DNA of 64,000 nucleotides from Labilithrix sp. Lineage in GTDB: Bacteria > Myxococcota_A > Polyangia > Polyangiales > Polyangiaceae. The notes beneath the pieces were generated by a model. The model was given only the letters and a program-made list of their open reading frames with translations. It did not search any database and was not told the DNA's origin. Where the stretch lies: contig JAHBWD010000040.1 in assembly GCA_019637175.1 (NCBI GenBank), forward strand, positions 1 through 64,000, given 5' to 3'. Both the position numbers and the translations under genes were made by a program. Shown piece by piece: positions 26,394 through 33,572 of the stretch (its first letter is position 1; each line of letters begins with the position of its first letter).

Positions 26394-27677
26394 TCAGTAC
26401 GAAAACTCGATCGGGATCGTCACCGTCGCGCCAGCGTCGAGCTTGGCGTCGTAGATCGCCTGCGCGGCGCACGCCTGGATCTCGGGGCGGAGCGGCGGAT
26501 CGAACTGCGCGGCCTCGACGTCTCCGCTCGCGCCCGTCTTGAGGCGCAGCGTGCTCGTCACGGTCACGCGGACGTCGCTCGAGCGGCTGAGCGAAGCGGC
26601 GCACTGACGAACGGCGGCCGCGATCGCCTCGCGCGGCGGGAGCGGAGGCTTGGTCGGATCGACCTTCGCGATCGGCGGAGGATCGTCGTGCGCCGGGCGC
26701 GGGGGCGGAGGGCGAACGGCGCCGATCGCGTGGTCGGGCTCGCGATGCGGCGGCGCGGTCTTCACGTCGCGTGGCGCCGGCGGCGCCGCGGGGCGCGACG
26801 CGATCGACGAGTCGGGCGAGAGCGGGACGGCCGCGCGCACCGACGCGGGCGCATGATCGACGCGCAGCGTGCCCTGGAGATCGAGCGCGTCGAACTCGAC
26901 GTGCGCAGGCGCGGTGACGAGCGTGCCGTACGTCGTTCCGATCCGCGGAGGCGCGCCGATCGAGACGACGCCCTCGGTGAGATCGACGACGACGCGCGTG
27001 CCCGCGCGCGTCACGCGCAGGTGCGTGCCGTGGACGGCGACGCGAACGAGGCTCGAGGGGGTCGCCACGTCGACGGCGAACGCCTCGCCGGCGGGAACGG
27101 GCGTGACCTGCGCCTCGATCGCGCCGTCTTCGAGGCCGAGCACGAGCGTGTCGCCCGCCGACTTCACGCGCGCGCGCGCCGCCTGCGCCGTGTCGCTCTC
27201 GAGCAGCCAGGCCACGCGGCGCGGCCGCTCGAGGACCGCGCGCGCGCGGTCGGCCTCGAGCAGATCGCCGGCGCGGAGCACGTGACCCTGCGTCGCCTTC
27301 ACGCCGCTGACGCGGACCTCGCCCGGACCTTCGGTCGCGCGGAGCGATCCCGCGACCGCGGCCGTGTCGACCTGAACGACGGCGGACCGATCGCGCTCGG
27401 CCGAGGGCTCTCTTCGCGCGACGATCGCGACGGCCGCCGCGGCGGCGAGCACGATCGCGCCGATCTCGAGCGCGCGCGGACGCCGCCACGCTCGACGACG
27501 CGGCGGCGCCTCGTCGTCGATCCGGGCGAAGAGGCGCTCTTCCATCGCCTTCCATCGCGCGTCGTCGATCGCCGGCTGGAGATCGCTCCGCGCCTCGTCG
27601 ACGAGCGCGTCGATCGCCGGCGACTCGTGCTCTCGGGGCTCGGTCAGCATCGGCTCGTCATCCGGCGGAGCGCTCAT
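26394..27677 (-). CDS. FecR-domain membrane protein, candidate anti-sigma factor
   Basis: A 427-residue protein. The acidic cytoplasmic N-terminus (about 65 residues, with WKAMEERLFARIDDE) is followed by one membrane helix at about 71-87, then a periplasmic FecR domain (VKATQGHVLRAGDLLEAD, VAVHGTHLRVTRAGTRVVV, EGVVSIG). After a Pro-rich spacer comes an AgmX/GltJ-like C-terminal domain (DPPLRPEIQACAAQAIYDAK). FecR proteins with this topology are typical anti-sigma or sigma-regulating factors. Its ATG overlaps the stop of the ECF sigma gene (ATGA), strong support for a cognate pair. The C-terminal domain resembles the one in the 42311 gene. What releases the sigma factor is unknown; the downstream CPBP protease is a candidate. 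Confidence 0.85.
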   Translation of the reverse strand: MSAPPDDEPMLTEPREHESPAIDALVDEARSDLQPAIDDARWKAMEERLFARIDDEAPPRRRAWRRPRALEIGAIVLAAAAAVAIVARREPSAERDRSAVVQVDTAAVAGSLRATEGPGEVRVSGVKATQGHVLRAGDLLEADRARAVLERPRRVAWLLESDTAQAARARVKSAGDTLVLGLEDGAIEAQVTPVPAGEAFAVDVATPSSLVRVAVHGTHLRVTRAGTRVVVDLTEGVVSIGAPPRIGTTYGTLVTAPAHVEFDALDLQGTLRVDHAPASVRAAVPLSPDSSIASRPAAPPAPRDVKTAPPHREPDHAIGAVRPPPPRPAHDDPPPIAKVDPTKPPLPPREAIAAAVRQCAASLSRSSDVRVTVTSTLRLKTGASGDVEAAQFDPPLRPEIQACAAQAIYDAKLDAGATVTIPIEFSY

Positions 27678-28384
27678 TCGGAGCCTCCCTTGAAGGTGGC
27701 GCGCAGCGCGGCGAGCGCGGGCTCGTCGGCCAGCATCGCCTCGATCTCGCGGCGGGCATAGAAGAGACGGGTTCTCACGGTCAGCACCGGCGCACCGACG
27801 ATCTCGGCGATCTCCGCGGGCGCCATGCCTTCGAGCTCGTGGAGAACGAAGACGATGCGCTTCTTGTCGGCGAGGCGCGCGAGCAGGCGCTCGAACGCGC
27901 GCATCCGCTCGCGTCGATCGACGTCGTCGTCGGGCAGCGTCTGACCGGCGTCGGCGACGAGCTCACCCGGCACCTCCTCGGTGAGCACCGGCCGGCTTCG
28001 CGCCGAGCGCCGGTGCATGAGCACGACGTTGACCGTCACGCGATGGAGCCAGGTCGAGAACTTCGCCTGACCGCGGAAGTCTTTCAGGCTGCGGAAGACC
28101 TGGAAGAAGACCTCCTGCACGACGTCGTCGAGATCGGCGGGGGCGCCGAGCATGCGATGCACGAGGCGCGCGACGTCGCCACGATGGCGGACGAACAGCC
28201 CGCGGAACGCCTCGCGGTCGCCCGCCGCGGCGCGCGCGACGAGGCCGTCTTCGTCGGGGCGGTAGGCGTTTGTCGCACTCGACGCGGGCCTCGCCGGAGG
28301 CAGGAAGGGCAGGACGTCGGCGGCCGCGGTCACGCCGGGTGAGATGCGCGCCTTCGGCTCCGGATTCACGTCGTCGGCGCCCAC
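27674..28384 (-). CDS. ECF-type RNA polymerase sigma factor
   Basis: A 236-residue sigma factor with region 2 (RHRGDVARLVHRMLG, then ADLDDVVQEVFFQVFRSLKDF and FSTWLHRVTVNVVLMHRR) and region 4 (RIVFVLHELEGMAPAEIAEI, APVLTVRTRLFYARREIEAM). The N-terminus before GLVARAAAGDREAF is Pro/Ala-rich. The start is a GTG at 28384, placed after a GGTGAG; an ATG 51 codons upstream would run through a likely promoter region and a small divergent frame. It directs RNA polymerase to an unknown regulon and is coupled to the FecR gene. Upstream, GGACC and TGTCG on the minus strand near 28406-28440 could be an autoregulatory ECF promoter, but the match is too loose to annotate. Confidence 0.92.
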   Translation of the reverse strand: MGADDVNPEPKARISPGVTAAADVLPFLPPARPASSATNAYRPDEDGLVARAAAGDREAFRGLFVRHRGDVARLVHRMLGAPADLDDVVQEVFFQVFRSLKDFRGQAKFSTWLHRVTVNVVLMHRRSARSRPVLTEEVPGELVADAGQTLPDDDVDRRERMRAFERLLARLADKKRIVFVLHELEGMAPAEIAEIVGAPVLTVRTRLFYARREIEAMLADEPALAALRATFKGGSE

Positions 28385-28453
28385 CTCACCAGTGTGCGAC
28401 AAAACCGTGCTGGAAATTGGTCCTTTCGCGGCCGGCCCAGGCACCGTCACCGC

Positions 28454-28540
28454 ATGGCGATCGTCGCGCTCGCGGTCATGGTGGGGGTCGTTCTCTTCGA
28501 CGCGCACGACTTCATCAACCGGCGCACGCGACGCCACTAG
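28454..28540 (+). CDS. Possible 28-residue single-helix membrane peptide
   Basis: A short plus-strand frame reads MAIVALAVMVGVVLF followed by DAHDFINRRTRRH and a TAG. The first half is a membrane helix and the end is positively charged, the usual arrangement for a small inner-membrane peptide. Third positions are nearly all G or C. No clear ribosome binding site is seen, and the space also contains the upstream region of the minus-strand sigma gene, so it may be chance. Apart from it, 28385-28570 holds nothing I can support. Confidence 0.3.
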   Translation: MAIVALAVMVGVVLFDAHDFINRRTRRH

Positions 28541-28570
28541 GGCCTCCCCTCACTCACGAGCGCGAGGCGC

Positions 28571-28900
28571 TCAGAAGAGCGCCTTGAGCTCGACCTTGTC
28601 CTTCTTCTTCTGCTCGAGCAGGTAGTTCACCGCTCGCAGGATGCGCTGCTTCGTCGGCCCGCTGATCGTGCCACCTTTCAGCGCCGTGTCGAGCGCGCGC
28701 GGCGTCACGGGACGACCCGAGCGCGGCTTCTCCGTCGTCTTCTTCTCGCCGCCCTCCTCGCCCTTCGCCTTGCGCTTCTGGAGCTTGATGGTGCGGTCCG
28801 AACGCTGGAGCGTCTCGAGCTTGTGCGAGACAGCGAGCACGCGGTTCGGGTTGAGCTTGTTGGAAGTGAGGAAGGTCGAGAGCTTCGTCGATTCAGCCAT
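28571..28900 (-). CDS. Conserved-looking basic small protein, function unknown
   Basis: A 109-residue soluble protein. The first 30 residues are helical (STKLSTFLTSNKLNPNRVLAV), the middle is a Lys/Glu/Gly-rich low-complexity linker (KGEEGGEKKTTEKPRSG), and the last third is helical again (TKQRILRAVNYLLEQKKKDK). The high lysine content suggests nucleic-acid or ribosome binding, by inference. A 6-bp hairpin GAGCGC-gag-GCGCTC (28558-28572) covers its stop codon. The lipoprotein gene upstream on the same strand ends 16 bases before its start, so the two are probably cotranscribed. Confidence 0.7.
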   Translation of the reverse strand: MAESTKLSTFLTSNKLNPNRVLAVSHKLETLQRSDRTIKLQKRKAKGEEGGEKKTTEKPRSGRPVTPRALDTALKGGTISGPTKQRILRAVNYLLEQKKKDKVELKALF

Positions 28901-28916
28901 GGTCTTCGGAGGTCAT

Positions 28917-29429
28917 CTAGTCTGCGTCCGGCTCGGCGTCACCCTGAACATCCGGTCCGCCTCCGTCTCGGCAGGGCCGCGTCTCGACCACCCACGTCGT
29001 TCCTTCGGGGCACGAGGCGATCGTCGTCCTCGTGCTCGCGTCCTCCGCCGAGCAGTCGATGCTGCCGTAGGTGCAGGAAATCTCGGCGGGCCAGCAGCGC
29101 GGGCAGGCCACGCCCGCGTTCGGCGCGGGCTCGGGGCACGGGGGCAACGGCGCCGTGTTTCCCCCGAACCTCCAGACGCCGCGCGAGCACTGCGCGAGCA
29201 GCGTCCCGCATCGACCGAAGTCGCACGTCGTCCCCTCGGGCAGGAGGCATGTGCTGCCGGGCGCCGGCGCCTCGAGCGGGCACTGCCCCCGATCGACCGA
29301 GCCAGCCTCGCCTCCCGCGTCGTCGTCCGAGGGAGTTGGCGTGACGTCGTCGCTGCACGCCCCCGAAAATCCTGCGCACGCTGCGGCGAAGACGACGAGC
29401 ACGAGGCCGAGCCGAAGCGGGGGCGACAC
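28917..29429 (-). CDS. Cys-rich lipoprotein, function unknown
   Basis: A 170-residue exported protein with a GTG start, a hydrophobic signal (LGLVLVVFAAACAGFSGAC) and two possible lipobox positions, AAAC at about 15-18 and SGAC at 22-25. The mature part has many paired cysteines (QCPLEAPAPGSTCLLPEGTTC, CDFGRCGTLLAQC, CPRCWPAEISCTYGSIDC), suggesting a disulphide-rich module, and an acidic tail DVQGDAEPDAD. It resembles other small Cys-rich myxobacterial exported proteins. Divergent from the thiolase gene, with 44 bases between starts. Confidence 0.7.
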   Translation of the reverse strand: MSPPLRLGLVLVVFAAACAGFSGACSDDVTPTPSDDDAGGEAGSVDRGQCPLEAPAPGSTCLLPEGTTCDFGRCGTLLAQCSRGVWRFGGNTAPLPPCPEPAPNAGVACPRCWPAEISCTYGSIDCSAEDASTRTTIASCPEGTTWVVETRPCRDGGGPDVQGDAEPDAD

Positions 29430-29473
29430 GTCGGAAGAATAGAGCTATGAGAGGCTTCCACAAGGAGTCAGAC

Positions 29474-30658
29474 ATGCCTCTCGCCCCCGTGTACATCGTC
29501 TCGGCCACGCGCACCCCGATCGGCGCCTACCTCGGCTCTCTCTCGTCGCTCAGCGCGCCTCAGCTCGGCGCCGCGACGATCAAGGCCGCGCTCGAGCGCG
29601 CGAAGGTGGCGCCGGAGCTCGTCGGCGAGGTCTTCATGGGCAACGTGCTCTCGGCCGGCATCGGGCAGGCGCCCGCGCGCCAGGCGATGCGCTTCGCCGG
29701 TCTGCCCGACAGCGTGCCCGCGACCACGGTCAGCAAGGTCTGCGGCTCGGGCCTCCAGGCGCTCATCTTCGGCGCCAAGACGATCGCGCTCGGCGACGCC
29801 GACGTCGTCGTCGCGGGCGGCATGGAGTCGATGTCGAACGTGCCGTACTACCTCGACAAAGCCCGCAACGGTTACCGCATGGGCAACGGCGCGGTCATCG
29901 ACGGAATGATCCACGACGGCCTCTGGGATCCGTACGCGAACGTCCACATGGGAACGTGCGGCGACAAGTGCGCCGCCGAGTACAAGGTCTCGCGCGAGGC
30001 GCAAGACGAGTACGCGAAGGACAGCTTCCGCAAGGCGCTGTCGGCGCAGAAGGAAGGCCTCTTCGACGCCGAGATCACGCCGGTCGCCGTGCCGCAGCGC
30101 AAGGGCGATCCGGTCATGGTGAAGCTCGACGAGGGCCCGGCGAAGGGCGACCCGGCGAAGCTCGGCTCCCTCAAGCCGGCGTTCAGCAAGGACGGCACGA
30201 TCACCGCGGCCAACGCCTCGTCGATCAACGACGGCGCGAGCGCGCTCGTCCTCGCGAGCGAGGCCGCCGTGAAGAAGCACGGCCTCTCGCCGCTCGCGCG
30301 CATCGTCGGCTACGGCGGCGCGGCGCAGGCCCCCGAGTGGTTCACGACGGCGCCGGCGAAGGCGATCGACGTCACGCTCGGCAAGGCGGGCCTCAAGCCC
30401 GACGACGTCGATCTCTACGAGATCAACGAGGCGTTCGCGGTCGTCGCGATGGTGTCGGCGCAGCTCGCCAAGGTCGACATCGCGCGCGTCAACGTGCGCG
30501 GCGGCGCGGTCGCCCTCGGCCACCCGATCGGCGCGAGCGGCGCGCGCATCGTCACGACGATGCTCCACGCGATGAAGGACATGAACAAGAAGCGCGGCCT
30601 CGCGTCGATCTGCATCGGCGGCGGCGAGGCGCTCGCGATGCTCATCGAGCGGACCTGA
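29474..30658 (+). CDS. Acetyl-CoA C-acetyltransferase (thiolase)
   Basis: A 394-residue thiolase. The nucleophilic Cys90 lies in SKVCGSGLQA, the second catalytic residues in GHPIGASGAR (His350) and CIGGGEA (Cys380), and NEAFAVVAM is the conserved NEAF motif. It should catalyse the reversible condensation of two acetyl-CoA to acetoacetyl-CoA in fatty-acid or polyhydroxybutyrate metabolism. The ATG at 29474 follows an AAGGAGT. The metallo-hydrolase gene starts on the base after its stop. Complete for the family; whether it works in synthesis or degradation cannot be told here. Confidence 0.95.
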   Translation: MPLAPVYIVSATRTPIGAYLGSLSSLSAPQLGAATIKAALERAKVAPELVGEVFMGNVLSAGIGQAPARQAMRFAGLPDSVPATTVSKVCGSGLQALIFGAKTIALGDADVVVAGGMESMSNVPYYLDKARNGYRMGNGAVIDGMIHDGLWDPYANVHMGTCGDKCAAEYKVSREAQDEYAKDSFRKALSAQKEGLFDAEITPVAVPQRKGDPVMVKLDEGPAKGDPAKLGSLKPAFSKDGTITAANASSINDGASALVLASEAAVKKHGLSPLARIVGYGGAAQAPEWFTTAPAKAIDVTLGKAGLKPDDVDLYEINEAFAVVAMVSAQLAKVDIARVNVRGGAVALGHPIGASGARIVTTMLHAMKDMNKKRGLASICIGGGEALAMLIERT

Positions 30659-31516
30659 GTGCGGCCGCGCGAGCTGTCGAGCACGCTGGATCTCTTTCCC
30701 GCGCTCACGCCGACGCTCGCGCCGGCGACCCACACCAACAGCTACGCGATCGGCGGGCGCGACGTGATCCTCGTCGAGCCCGCGACGCCTTACGCAGACG
30801 AGCAGCGCGCCTGGATCGACTGGGCGCGCGCGCTCGCCTCGCATGGGCGAAGGCCCGTCGCGATCGTCGCGACGCACCATCACCCCGATCACGTCGGCGG
30901 CGTGGAGATCCTCGCGCGCGAGCTCGGGCTCGGCGTGTGGGCGCACGAAGCCACGGCGGCGCGCCTCGACGGCGAGGCGCGATCGCTCGTCACACGCCGG
31001 CTCGCCGACGGCGACGCGATCGTCCTCGCGGGCCCTATCGACGAGTCGTGGCGCGTCTTGCACACGCCGGGGCACGCGCCCGGGCACGTGTGCCTCTTCG
31101 AAGAGCGCACGCGCACGGCGATCGTCGGCGACATGGTCGCGAGCGTCGGAACGATCCTGATCGCGCCGGGCGACGGCGACATGCAGATCTACCTCGCGCA
31201 GCTCGACCGGCTCGCCGGGCTCGGCGCGAGCCTCGCGTTGCCTGCGCACGGCGAGCCGATCGACGAGCCGACCGAGCTCTTTCGCAAGTACATCGCGCAT
31301 CGCTTGATGCGCGAGGCGAAGGTGCTCGAGGCCGTTCGCCAGGCCGGGCCCGAAGGGGCGACCAGCGCCGACCTCGTGCCCGTCGCCTACGCCGACACGC
31401 CCGTGGCGCTCTGGCCGATCGCGAAGCTGAGCCTCGAGATGCACGTCGAGAAGCTCGAACGCGAAGGGAGGGTCGAGCGCGCGCCAGCCAAGGCGGATGC
31501 CTTCCGGGTAGTGTAG
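30659..31516 (+). CDS. Metallo-beta-lactamase-fold hydrolase (LACTB2-like)
   Basis: A 285-residue hydrolase with the HxHxDH motif as THHHPDH (His73, His75, Asp77, His78), GHAPGHVCLF for the next metal ligand, and IVGDMVAS with the bridging Asp. The last metal histidine is in PAHGEP. The C-terminal 80 residues form the winged-helix extension typical of LACTB2/RNase-type proteins (LMREAKVLEAVRQAGPEGAT). The substrate may be a thioester, glutathione adduct or RNA. The start is a GTG immediately after the thiolase TGA, so the two are translationally coupled. Confidence 0.88.
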   Translation: MRPRELSSTLDLFPALTPTLAPATHTNSYAIGGRDVILVEPATPYADEQRAWIDWARALASHGRRPVAIVATHHHPDHVGGVEILARELGLGVWAHEATAARLDGEARSLVTRRLADGDAIVLAGPIDESWRVLHTPGHAPGHVCLFEERTRTAIVGDMVASVGTILIAPGDGDMQIYLAQLDRLAGLGASLALPAHGEPIDEPTELFRKYIAHRLMREAKVLEAVRQAGPEGATSADLVPVAYADTPVALWPIAKLSLEMHVEKLEREGRVERAPAKADAFRVV

Positions 31517-31526
31517 GCTCAGGACG

Positions 31527-31733
31527 GTGTGGGAGCGTAGCTTCGTCGCCGTGAGCGTCCTCGGAGGCGCGTCCCTCGAGGAGGCGCTCGATGCCCTCCC
31601 CGAAGGCAGCGTGACGCGCCTCGGCGATCTCGCGGCGAAGCTCCACGACGCGCGGCGCGCGACGAAGGCGCAGGCGCTCGCGACGGCGGCGCAAGAGATC
31701 ATGGTCGCGATCGGCGAGGTGACGTGGCGATGA
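31527..31733 (+). CDS. Small helical protein (68 residues), coupled to a FliH-like gene
   Basis: It begins with GTG and reads MWERSFVAVSVLGGASLEEA, then DLAAKLHDARRATKAQALA, ending IMVAIGEVTWR. It is mostly helical and not recognised. Its stop overlaps the ATG of the FliH/SctL-like gene (ATGA), and it begins 10 bases after the metallo-hydrolase stop, so five genes from the thiolase to the site-2 protease may form one transcript. A conserved partner for the next gene is possible. Confidence 0.6.
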   Translation: MWERSFVAVSVLGGASLEEALDALPEGSVTRLGDLAAKLHDARRATKAQALATAAQEIMVAIGEVTWR

Positions 31734-32335
31734 GCGTCGAGCGCGCGCGCATCATCAAGAGCGCGAATGCGAGCACGCCGGCGAGCGCGAAGCCGAGCGC
31801 GAACGCGAGGCGCATCACGCGCCTCGAGCTCGAGGCGAGGGCGCGCGCCGACGAGATCGTGCGCGGCGCGAGCGCGCGCGCCGAGCAAGCGGCGGCGAGC
31901 GCGGCGGCCGAGGCGCGCGAGCGCGAGATCGCGCGCGTCGCGGCGGAGGTCGTGCTCGAGAGGATCGGTCTCGAGGCCAAGATGGAGCGTGAGATCGAGC
32001 GAACGATCGCGATCGCCGTCGCCCTCGCCGAGCGCCTCGTCGGCGAGGCAATCGCCGTCGAGCCCGCGCGGATCGAGGCGCTCGCGCGCGAGGCGCTTCG
32101 CGAGGCACGAGGCGCGCGAAACGTGCGCATCGAGGCGGCGCCCGCCGACGTCGAGGCGCTCCGCGCGCTCCTCGCGACCGCCGGCGAGACGGGGTTCGAG
32201 ATCGCGGCATCCGAAGAGCTGACCCGTGGATCGCTCGTCGTTCACACCGAGATCGGACGGGTCGACGCGCGGCTCGCGCCTCAGCTCGCGCGCCTCGCCG
32301 AGGCGCTCCGCGAAGCGATGAAGGCGGGATCATGA
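31730..32335 (+). CDS. FliH / SctL-like protein (export-ATPase stator family)
   Basis: A 201-residue protein. A long Ala/Glu/Arg-rich coiled-coil (about 25-90) leads into a globular end with ALAERLVGEAIAVEPARIEA, RNVRIEAAPADVEALRALL and LVVHTEIGRVDARLAPQLARL. The ending, a glycine-containing D-x-R-L-A-x-Q-L-x-R-L stretch, is the mark of FliH/YscL/SctL, which regulates the ATPase of flagellar and type III secretion systems. No export-gate or ATPase gene is in the window, so this copy is isolated, next to a site-2 protease, and may have a different role. Coupled to both neighbours by 4-base overlaps. Confidence is moderate because Ala/Arg-rich coiled coils are easily misread. Confidence 0.6.
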   Translation: MSVERARIIKSANASTPASAKPSANARRITRLELEARARADEIVRGASARAEQAAASAAAEAREREIARVAAEVVLERIGLEAKMEREIERTIAIAVALAERLVGEAIAVEPARIEALAREALREARGARNVRIEAAPADVEALRALLATAGETGFEIAASEELTRGSLVVHTEIGRVDARLAPQLARLAEALREAMKAGS

Positions 32336-33507
32336 GCCAGACCGCGACCGCTCAGCCCCAACCGCCGTGGCGCACGAACCTCGTGCTCTTCGTGGCGACC
32401 GTCGCGTCGGTGTTCGTCACCGGCGTCGTGAGCCAAGCGGACTCCAAGACCGAGACCGGCGACCTCGTCCGGGCCGTCGTCGCGGCGTTTCTCTCGCCGG
32501 GCGCGCTCGTCCGCGGCGCGCAGTTCGCCGTCACGCTCCTCACGATCCTCGTCGCGCACGAGCTCGGCCACTACGTCGCCGCGCGCATCCACAAGGTCGA
32601 CGCGTCGCTGCCGTACTTCATCCCGATGCCGATCCTCAGCCCATTCGGCACGATGGGTGCCGTCATCCGAATGCGCGGCGTCATCCCCACCCGGCGCGCG
32701 CTGCTCGACATCGGCGCCGCCGGTCCGCTCGCCGGCCTCGCCTTCGCGATCCCGCTCTACGTCTGGGGCGCCTCCCACTCGCAGCTCGTTCCGCTCTCGA
32801 CCTCGGGCGACGGCGCGGTGCAGCTCGGCGAGTCGATCTTGTTGAAGCTCCTCGACCGCCTGGCGGCGCCGCCGAAGCCCGAAGGCATGGACCTCTCGCT
32901 CTCTCCCATCGCGTTCGGCGCGTGGGGTGGGATGTTCGTGACGATGATCAACTTGCTCCCCGTGGGTCAGCTCGACGGCGGGCACGTCGCGTACTCGCTC
33001 TTCGGTCCGAAGCAGGATCGCTACGCGCAGCAGATCCATCGCGCGATGCTGGCGTTCTTCTTCGTCGTAGTCTTCGGGCACATCGCGCGCGACGTCTCCG
33101 CAGGCCTCGGCCTCCATTATGTCGGGCGGCACCTCGCGAACTCGCTCTTCTGGCTCGTCTGGTTCCAGGTCCTCGCGATCCTCGGCTCGCTGGCCGCGCG
33201 GGGTCGGGGGGACGAGCCCAAGCCAGGCACGTTGACCATCGGCGTGCGCCTGATCGCCACCGTCGGGCTCGTCGTCGTTGCGAGCTTCGCGCGCGACAAC
33301 CGCTCGCCGCTGCTCCCGCTCGCGTTCTTCGCCGGGCTCGCGATGCTCGTCGCGATGGAGGTGAAGGGCGGCGTCCTCAGACGCCACGATCTGCTGGATC
33401 ACCCGCCCACCGGCGCGCAGCCGCTCGATCGCGCGAGGATGATCGTCGCGATCATCACGCTCGTCGTGTTCGTCCTGCTGTTCATGCCCGAGCCGTTCAC
33501 GATGTAG
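32332..33507 (+). CDS. Site-2 protease-type membrane metalloprotease (M50)
   Basis: A 391-residue polytopic zinc protease with about 7 membrane segments. The active-site HELGH is at residues 76-80, and the second ligand motif LDGGH has Asp215 (NLLPVGQLDGGHVAYSLFG, 207-225). There is no PDZ domain. Site-2 proteases cut membrane-embedded segments, typically of anti-sigma factors or signal peptides. Its substrate is unknown, but the FecR-type protein at 26394 and other single-pass proteins lie within 6 kb. The start ATG overlaps the stop of the FliH-like gene, so it is the last gene of the coupled set. Confidence 0.9.
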   Translation: MSQTATAQPQPPWRTNLVLFVATVASVFVTGVVSQADSKTETGDLVRAVVAAFLSPGALVRGAQFAVTLLTILVAHELGHYVAARIHKVDASLPYFIPMPILSPFGTMGAVIRMRGVIPTRRALLDIGAAGPLAGLAFAIPLYVWGASHSQLVPLSTSGDGAVQLGESILLKLLDRLAAPPKPEGMDLSLSPIAFGAWGGMFVTMINLLPVGQLDGGHVAYSLFGPKQDRYAQQIHRAMLAFFFVVVFGHIARDVSAGLGLHYVGRHLANSLFWLVWFQVLAILGSLAARGRGDEPKPGTLTIGVRLIATVGLVVVASFARDNRSPLLPLAFFAGLAMLVAMEVKGGVLRRHDLLDHPPTGAQPLDRARMIVAIITLVVFVLLFMPEPFTM

Positions 33508-33572
33508 CGATCCTTCGCGGCGCGCCCGTGGCATGCCGCGCGCATCGATGACTCCTCGAAGTGGAGAAGTTG

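Noticed and set aside
28385..28445. ECF autoregulatory promoter for the sigma gene
   Set aside because: GGACC and TGTCG elements are loosely placed and cannot be separated from chance in this GC-rich gap.
29468..32245. A 925-residue minus-strand open frame opposite thiolase, hydrolase and FliH-like genes
   Set aside because: It is the shadow of three well-supported plus-strand genes in another frame, rich in Arg/His/Asp/Glu with no domain, as expected for antisense of high-GC genes.
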